A stretch of 64,000 nt of DNA from Tamarix chinensis (lineage: Eukaryota > Streptophyta > Magnoliopsida > Caryophyllales > Tamaricaceae): NCBI GenBank assembly GCA_030549775.1, contig CM060172.1, positions 130,995,122 through 131,059,121 on the forward strand, in the 5' to 3' direction. Positions 58,060 through 64,000 of this stretch are shown one piece after another (position 1 is the first letter of the stretch; every line of letters starts with the position of its first letter). The position numbers and the translations under genes were made by a program. A model generated the notes under the pieces. It saw nothing but the letters and a program-made list of their open reading frames with translations. It had not been told where the DNA came from and ran no database searches.

Positions 58060-58225
58060 ATTTTCTTTATTTTTTACAACAAATATCAGCAAATATCAAT
58101 CCTATATCAGTCAATATCTGGAAATATCAGCGATATATGTGGGATTTTTTCCCTCAATCACGTATCACCAATATATCGTATCGACAAGGCCAAATCCGAT
58201 ACATCTCGGCCAATATTTTGTTGTA
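58060..58225. repeat. TATCRGC-type repetitive segment
   Basis: The words ATATCAG, ATATCTGG, GATATAT, ATATCG and GATACATC recur every 10-20 bases on both strands in 'aatatcagcaaatatcaatcc ... tatatcgtatcgacaagg'. This is a degenerate short-period repeat, possibly a remnant of a small palindromic transposon. Its ends are not defined. Confidence 0.4.
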
Positions 58226-58242
58226 TGGGTACACTCGGAGAC

Positions 58243-58565
58243 TGCAAGGGATCCAACCATTAGAGAGCAGTGATGGAGTTAGGTCGTTGGTTCTATGAAA
58301 ATCATATTTAGACTCGTAGTTGACTTAGAGATGAGGATAAGAGTAATGGTTAGGAAAGCAGACATACGGAAGAATCATACTCCCACCCCATTCCAGGTGC
58401 CACATGATGGTGCAGCCCAAGACTCCAAGGGATCCAATCAATTGACAGCAGTGACAAATAGATCTTTGGTTCTAAGTAATCATATTTAGGCTTATAGTTG
58501 TCTCACAGATGGAGAAAACGAGTAATGATTACAAAAATTGTCACGAGGAAGAATCAAATCCCCCC
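58243..58565. repeat. Diverged ~180-bp direct duplication
   Basis: CTGCAAGGGATCCAACCA (58243) ... TTGGTTCTATGAAAATCAT ... GAAGAATCATACTCCC is followed by CTCCAAGGGATCCAATCA (58424) ... TTGGTTCTAAGTAATCAT ... GAAGAATCAAATCCCC. The two copies are collinear over about 145 bases and start about 180 bases apart. The second copy runs into a C12 then A run at 58560-58580. Confidence 0.7.
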
Positions 58566-59945
58566 CCCCCCAAAAAAAAAAGAATAACCAACGCGTCACA
58601 ACCACTAGGCTATGCATAATATAGTGCGAGAAAAATTCTAACAGTTATGCCCATCACGCGATACTGGAAACGTTGTCCGCACCCAAGAATCCCAACACAT
58701 AAAAAATGGAACCTCCTCGTTTATAATTTCTTAAGTCACTAACCCACAAATAATTACATAAGAGCATTAATACTCCCAATCGACACATGATTCCAAACAT
58801 GTGAATAAAATGAAAGGAAAACAGAGAGGGAGAGATGCAACAATATCAAGCTGCATAAAAGTTGAATAGAAAAAGACAAACGAAAAATAATGCCTTGTGC
58901 TAATATAAAACGGCTAATACATATCGGTACCGATAAGAGCAAATATTAATCAAGGCCGTCATAGGCCTTTTCAACGATATTTATCCAACATAATCAACTT
59001 TCTGCAACCTTGTGAGAAGCATGGAAACTCTATGGTTATCAGTTGAAGGGAGCACCTTTCAGGTGGGGGAGATGGCCTTACAATATAGCGGCCATCCCAT
59101 ATCCTTTTTCTTGAAACGTTTCTTGATGTCAGGAACCTAGCACCTTCATGCAGGAGTCTCTAAAATTGACAACTTCCTCCTACCCCACTTTTGTCAATTC
59201 GTAGCTATATAAGCGAATATTCCACATTTGAGATGCTTCTTAGGACCATTGAATGCACAAAAACTCCAAGAAACAGGCTTCTTTTTGTCCTACTGTCGTT
59301 TGTAAGGTAAAAAGTCAGATTTTAAGAATTTTCACGGAAAGATTAATGGTAATATCTCAAGTTTATGCCTGCAGATAAGTAGACCATGTAATTGCTAAAA
59401 ACCAGTCGTGTAACAATCAACTCCTGATGGATACTTGCATGCCAAACAGACAATATTTTATGGGAAACCATGACTCCATTGTTACAGTGTAAGGGGACAT
59501 ACATATACCTTCATCATAGTCTACGCAGTATACATAGATCTTTCATAGCACACTGGGGACAAATAGATAGGTGGGAGAGGAATGTTGAAAGCAAATGGCT
59601 CAAACTATACATATGCAACAAAAATGCTGTGAACCTCATGGTTAAAAGATCTAGTAAAGTCAAGATGTACGCAATCCAACCTTAAATAGCTTAACGGATA
59701 GCAGCAAACGGTTCTAAAAGACCAGCAAAATACTGCTTGAATGATTCAAACATCAGATCTATGGTACCCAAGTCCTAGTTAACAACCTATATTTCATATC
59801 ATCAATTGGATCTTTACAATCAGAGGGCTCAAATGCAAAGCGTAGCATCTAAATAATTTTTAAGACACAAACATCTGGAACGATTCTGCATAGCAAGAAA
59901 AACACACAGATTGATTCTTGATGCATGACCAAAAAACATTCTACC

Positions 59946-60151
59946 TGTGTCAAGCATTCATTATCTTCACTAGCTTCAAAGAGAGAAAAGTAATAAGCAG
60001 GATCATATATAGAACCCCCAACTGGATCTTCAGAATCATACGACTGTCTTAATGAAGCAGGAGTTGCAGGACAGAGAAAGCTGTTTCTCAAATCAAAATC
60101 TGCTTCTCGAGACACTGTGCTTTCCACACAAGACACCCCCAATCTGTACAT
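59946..60151 (-). CDS. Candidate exon of the same unidentified gene
   Basis: On the minus strand the text runs MYRLGVSCVESTVSREAD, LRNSFLCPATPASLRQSYDS, EDPVGGSIYDPAYYFSLFEA and SEDNECLTQ, then a GTAGAATG donor. The acceptor could be GGTTCAG at 60152 or TGTACAG at 60144; the open frame also continues to the right to about 60266, where a TTGTGCAG acceptor exists. Base composition and residue use look like a real protein, unlike the surrounding frames. I do not recognise the family and give no function. Confidence 0.45.
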
Positions 60152-60266
60152 CTGAACCCATATAAACGAGGATGACAACCTCACTGAGAACCCAACAATT
60201 TGCATTGACAGAGTGAGCTTCAAAGAGAAAATAAAGAATGTTCCATAATCTTCATAAGAGATGTGC

Positions 60267-60689
60267 CTGCACAATGGTGAAGGACATTAGCAACCAAAGA
60301 GCGAGTTACAGAACCACTATAAAATGTGCTTCTTCTGCTATTCATGTGATGTGGTCAATAGAAGCTCAAAACTTTGGATAGCACAACAGAAAACGATACG
60401 GAACAAGAACAAGATGGTAAGCTCAGCATCACTGACATATAGGTGAACCCTCAAGACTCCTAGAAGAAATCTTCTAGCAATTATTTGCAAGTGTCATAGC
60501 TGGCCAAGAGATAGTAGTGTTCACAAAAGTGGCTAGACATCAAAAGACTAGGTCTTTGAGCAATGAGAAGCAGGTTAACTGTTGTAATGCCCTGAGAAGG
60601 CATAGGAGGCAGTCTGATATAAAGGGAGACTTAATCTACAGAGTTTGACAATAATAAGTAGACATGCTTGCAAGATCTTTAGATAGGGG
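60267..60689. other. Intergenic or intronic sequence, nothing identified
   Basis: Balanced composition, no clear exon or repeat. It may hold upstream introns or exons of the minus-strand gene. Confidence 0.3.
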
Positions 60690-61010
60690 ATGACAACTTT
60701 CATTTGGGAGAACACAGCACACCAGAGCTTAATCACAACTTCAGCCTTTGTTGTCAGAGTACCAAGAAAAAGAGAGAGAGGCGCTATAGATGCTTTGCGT
60801 AAGACAAAATCAAGAAGGCAGCAAGACATGAATGATACTCATGTGGAAGAGCCTTGGGGAGGAAGGCCTTGGTTGACGAATTTGTTTAATATTATTATCA
60901 ATTCAGTAAAGATGGAAGATGGATGGAGGAACAACATATCATCTTTTCAGATAAGAATAAAGGTGATATCCAGAGTTGTAGGTTGTAAAAGCTGCCAAGG
61001 ATTAAGATAA
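60690..61010 (+). pseudogene. RTE-type LINE reverse transcriptase remnant
   Basis: The plus strand reads EEPWGGRPWLTNLFNIIIN, SVKMEDGWRN and, after a one-base shift, DKNKGDIQSC. These correspond to the WLTKLFN...KMPDEWR...YKNKGDIQSCNNYRG region of plant RTE-clade LINEs. The piece is short and truncated on both sides. It lies upstream of, and is separate from, the L1-type remnant that follows. Confidence 0.6.
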
Positions 61011-61559
61011 TCATTTACAAGTTAGAGAAAATAGTAGTAGTTGTTGAGTTTGTATAAATGAATTCACCTGCACTCGCTTTCTCTGAATAGTGGTACGGCC
61101 ATTTCCGACAACTATGGAGAGAACCCATGCAGCAGACTGTTCTTGCCCCACTGCATGGAGACTCAAGTTCCAATCAAGTAGGTAGTTCGAGTGGGGATTC
61201 CAGTACACTGGAGGGAGATAGTGGTAATGCTATCGCACAAGTACAGAGTAAAGGTATTGGTCATGTGGAGACATAGTAGCTGCTTCAACCTGATTGAAGA
61301 AAGTCTCCAATGTCTCTTTTAGGACTGGATTTGTCTACCCACACTCCACAATTCACTCCTGAAGTTAGAACCTTGGAAGCAAAGCAGTGAGAAGGGTTTG
61401 AATTAAAGATATGTACCTCTGGTTGTGGTTGATGGTATCTCTAGAGCTCAGATCCAGAATATTGAAGTGAAGAAAGAGATCTGTAGATGGGAGAATGTCA
61501 GGGCAGGGCTTGTGACTGGACCTAACCATCACACACTCAGATGCAAAGGTATGCCCAGG

Positions 61560-63267
61560 ACCTACCAGGTGGTCACAAGTTAAAATCATTAAAGGTGGAA
61601 TTGAAGATTTTCAATGCCATGCACTGTGCGCACATCTCAAATCAGACAGTACTGGCAAGGCAAAAATGGGAGGAGAAGAAAGGATCAGCAACCTTTCAAT
61701 TAGCAACACATCAAGGAGGAAAGAATGGCAACAGCTGAGTGAGAAAAAAAAGCTCGAGAAGAGGAAAATTTTTTCAGCAAAAGCCTCACATTGACTGTGT
61801 GTAATTAGGGGATCACACAATAGATTTTTCTATGCTACTACGCATGGAAAACAGAAGTAGAATCAACAAACTTTATAACGTGAATTGACTCATGCATAAT
61901 TAGATAGGAGATTTGGGATTCCAATATATTATTAAAGCAACCAATAACACGGCTATCACATTGTTTCCCAAAGTAACAAAGCAGCACAGACCAATAGCTT
62001 ATTATGTACTCTGCAGAATCTTTTCCAAGGTGTTGACTAATGAAGTGCAAGGCATTCTTCATTGATCAATAGCTGACACACATGTAGATTTTACCTGAAA
62101 CCCGACAGAGTTTATATGAAGGATATGGATAAACGGATGCGGAGGATAGAAGAAAATACCCACCAGTAGGGATACGGGTAAGGGGCATTTATATCCGCAC
62201 CCATATCCATACCCGTACTCGTTTTTCCATATATAATTACCCTTTTACCCTTGATTTTAGAATAAACATAATATAATATTAAAGTTAAAATTATTATTTG
62301 GCTTAATCCCAAATGGATCTATCTGTCATATAATGGATTACTCCATTGGGTAATATCCGTCAACGGATAAATAGATATCCGACAAACAAGGATATAGATG
62401 TGTTAGTGGGCACCCATTCGGATACAAGTATGGGTTTTCTTATCGGGTATACTTACAGATATGGGTATACCCGACCTCAACCAGCCCCATTAACATCCCC
62501 ACATGTTGTGTTTGTGAATGATAGATCTTTTGGAGAACCAATAAAACACTATAAGAGGAGGCACCTTAGTCCTAGATTTATGTTGAAAGTGGATATCAAG
62601 TGTATGATTTACTAAGGCTATGCTTAGTTAAGCATTTTGAGCTCCGACTGATGTTATTGCAACTTTTCAAAATTTATATTATTTTTAGTAAACTTACTTT
62701 CTAAATAAGGTAAAACAGTTGATGCAACATCAATCTATTGCTCCCCCCCAACATACCCTACACTAGACCATGTTGCAACAAGTATTGATGGCTATAGGTT
62801 TCCCTCCCACTTTGTGGGGTTGATGTGCATCTCCACTATCAGGGTGCCTTTTATTATCAATAGGTCCTTAACACCTCCATTTCCATGCAAGAGAGGGCTG
62901 CTCTCACCTTATTTGCTTGTGATTGTAATGGAGCATTTTCACAGGAGTTTGAAAACCCTAACAAGTAGTTTTGACGCATCCAGGGTATACAAAATTCAAG
63001 ATCAATAACTTCTATTTTGCAAATGCATTATTATTATTTTGTCGAGGGGAGCACACATATGCTTCGCTATTGAAAAAGAGGCCAAACAAATTTGCTAAAT
63101 GCTCTGGTTTAAAGGCAAATCCTTCTAAAAGTTCTATCTATTTAGAAGGGATCACACAAACTGTTAAGAGCCAAATACAGAGAGCATTGGGGTGTGAGGA
63201 AGGCACATTTCCATTCAGATATTTTGAAGTCCCTCTCAGAAGGCTAGGAGTACACCATTTCCGCCAC
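61560..63267 (+). pseudogene. LINE ORF2 remnant
   Basis: LKSLKVELKIFNAMHCAHIS (61573) is the linker text. ITLFPKVTKQHRPIAYY and FSKVLTNEVQGILH (61955-62060) are reverse transcriptase motifs before the hAT insertion. After it VVFVNDRSFGEPI and RRHLSPRFMLKVDIK (62508-62600; motif A with the later Asp region lost) follow, then FPCKRGLLSPYLLVIVMEH (62880), a degraded YFANALLLFCRG (63015) where the family has FADD, and GTFPFRYFEVPL (63210). One further piece, QQAFILPKSII and CRSFLWTILAD, lies beyond the LTR at 63851-63935. Multiple stops and shifts. Confidence 0.75.
62088..62500. mobile_element. Small hAT-type insertion in the LINE
   Basis: 413 bp between ACATGTAG (62080-62087) and ACATGTTG (62501-62508), an 8-bp repeat with one mismatch. 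Removing it restores the LINE reading IADTHV|VFVNDRS. The right end, read inward, is GGGGATGTTAATGGGGCTGG, a hAT-like terminus. GGATATGGATA, ATATCCGCACCC and ATACCCGAC-type words in both orientations near the ends resemble the sub-terminal repeats of the larger hAT elements here. The left terminus is degraded. No coding capacity. Confidence 0.65.
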
Positions 63268-63850
63268 TGCTTAGCAATCAGCGCTTTTAGGCATAGTGCC
63301 ACGGGGTGACTTCTTTCACCTAAGTCCTTCCTTTGCGGCACTTAGAAGCACAACTCCTTTAGTGCTCAATAAGTCAGCTTTTCCCACACTAAGGCTATTA
63401 CCAAGCTTTTAAGGACAAGTAAGAACACTTGGAGATCTTAGGAGACTTGGAGAGAGTGAGAGAGTGTTTGTGTGTAAGAAGAGAATCATTGATGAGAGAG
63501 GAAAGAGCTTACAATTAGGGAGATGGTAAGAGCAAATGGGGTGGTCCTCTATTTATAGTTGAGGTCCCCCTCCCTTTCCCCCTTTGGTGGAAGGTTCTAG
63601 ATATTCCACAACCCTTAGATATTTCTAGAAATCCTTCTAGATTACAAGATATTTTAGAAGACTCTTCTAAATCCCTTCTTAATCCTTCTAGCCTTTGGGA
63701 TTCTAGAGAGTTTCACACCATTCTAGGAGGTCTCTAGATATCTACATAAGGATCCACACCTTTCTACACAATTCTACTAGAGTCTACACAACTCTAGAAT
63801 ATTCTAGAACCTTCTGGGCAAAAATTTAAAAAAATAAGTTATCCATGACA
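63268..63850 (-). mobile_element. Gypsy LTR inserted in the LINE
   Basis: Its reverse complement starts TGTCATGGATAAC and matches the LTR at 12887-13430 throughout, including TCTAGAACCTTCCACCAAAG, the TATA box and ACTAAAGGAGTTGT. The left limit (TGCTTAGCAATC at 63268) is provisional. The 5-mers outside, GCCAC and ACAGG, do not match, and the LINE text on the two sides lacks about 40 codons, so target DNA was lost during or after insertion. Confidence 0.75.
63550..63557 (-). promoter_or_regulatory. TATA box in the minus-strand gypsy LTR
   Basis: TATAAATA on the minus strand within the same context as at 13192-13199. Confidence 0.55.
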
Positions 63851-64000
63851 ACAGGCTTTCATTCTTCCCAAATCAATCATTTAAAAAGTGGAGGTTGGTT
63901 GTAGGTCTTTCCTTTGGACAATATTGGCCGATAGATCAAGCAAGGCATTGGTGGCATGGAGGTAGGTGTCTGTGCTTGAGGAGGAAGGGGGTGGCAGTAG

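Larger units (their letters stand above)
57751..59945 (-). other. Presumed intron with repeats
   Basis: Between the two candidate exons. It contains TATC-rich repetitive DNA at 58060-58225 and a diverged direct duplication at 58243-58565. No coding similarity is seen; a few short frames such as 59470-59685 have no recognisable content. Confidence 0.3.
61080..64000 (+). mobile_element. L1-type LINE remnant with two nested insertions
   Basis: Coding traces run left to right: a Ser/Gly-rich ORF1-like tail (61130-61260), the linker between endonuclease and reverse transcriptase (61560-61740), and reverse transcriptase pieces from 61925 to the window edge. The LINE is interrupted by a 413-bp hAT-type insertion (62088-62500) and by a gypsy LTR (63268-63850). 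It continues beyond the window. The left limit is approximate. Confidence 0.65.

Noticed and set aside
61011..61208. 65-residue minus-strand frame with splice-like ends (YWNPHSNYLLDW...)
   Set aside because: It looked like an exon, but the plus strand here reads as LINE ORF1-like Ser/Gly-rich text continuous with downstream LINE coding sequence, so it is probably a shadow.

Overview
This window reads as nuclear DNA of a flowering plant, most likely a dicot. It is AT-rich, it holds one recognisable plant organelle RNA-editing gene of the PLS/E/DYW pentatricopeptide class, a fragment of a plastid tRNA gene, a Cassandra element carrying 5S rRNA-like sequence, and layers of plant Ty3/gypsy, Ty1/copia, L1/RTE LINE and hAT transposons. 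There is no sign of bacterial or viral gene organisation. Nearly all of the 64 kb is transposon-derived.

Layout. 135-9318 is a very long solo LTR with a second solo LTR of the same family nested in it (4329-8655). 10082-11637 is a third, truncated copy. 11638-13430 is the 3' end of a Ty3/gypsy element (integrase, chromodomain, polypurine tract, LTR). 13452-17258 is another solo LTR of the long family, in the opposite orientation, containing a plastid DNA insertion between trinucleotide tracts. 17965-19879 is the only clear host gene, an orthologue of LOI1/MEF11, followed by a stop-separated and decayed DYW domain (to 20110). 20490-31556 is decayed copia sequence (minus strand) interrupted by a RING-gene-carrying hAT-like element (21334-22552) and a 4.5 kb hAT transposon (23539-28083), both with 8-bp target duplications. 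31570-36007 is a degenerate tandem repeat, a gypsy LTR, a gag fragment and a fold-back LTR end. 37419-38161 is a complete Cassandra element. 38885-46022 is an LTR-like unit split by a nearly full-length L1 LINE (39700-44572). 46145-50417 looks like a remnant of another LTR element. 50423-53920 is a further solo LTR with a perfect target duplication. 53926-60690 is lower in recognisable repeats and holds candidate exons of an unidentified minus-strand gene. 60690-64000 is LINE remnants with a small hAT-type insertion and a gypsy LTR nested in them.

The features do not form a pathway. The main biology is one organelle-editing factor that has lost its deaminase-like domain in a heavily invaded region, plus transposon structures of interest: a captured ubiquitin-ligase fragment, and tandem hairpin arrays inside the long LTRs whose stems change by paired substitutions. 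All family names come from reading translations and motifs by eye. No database search was possible.
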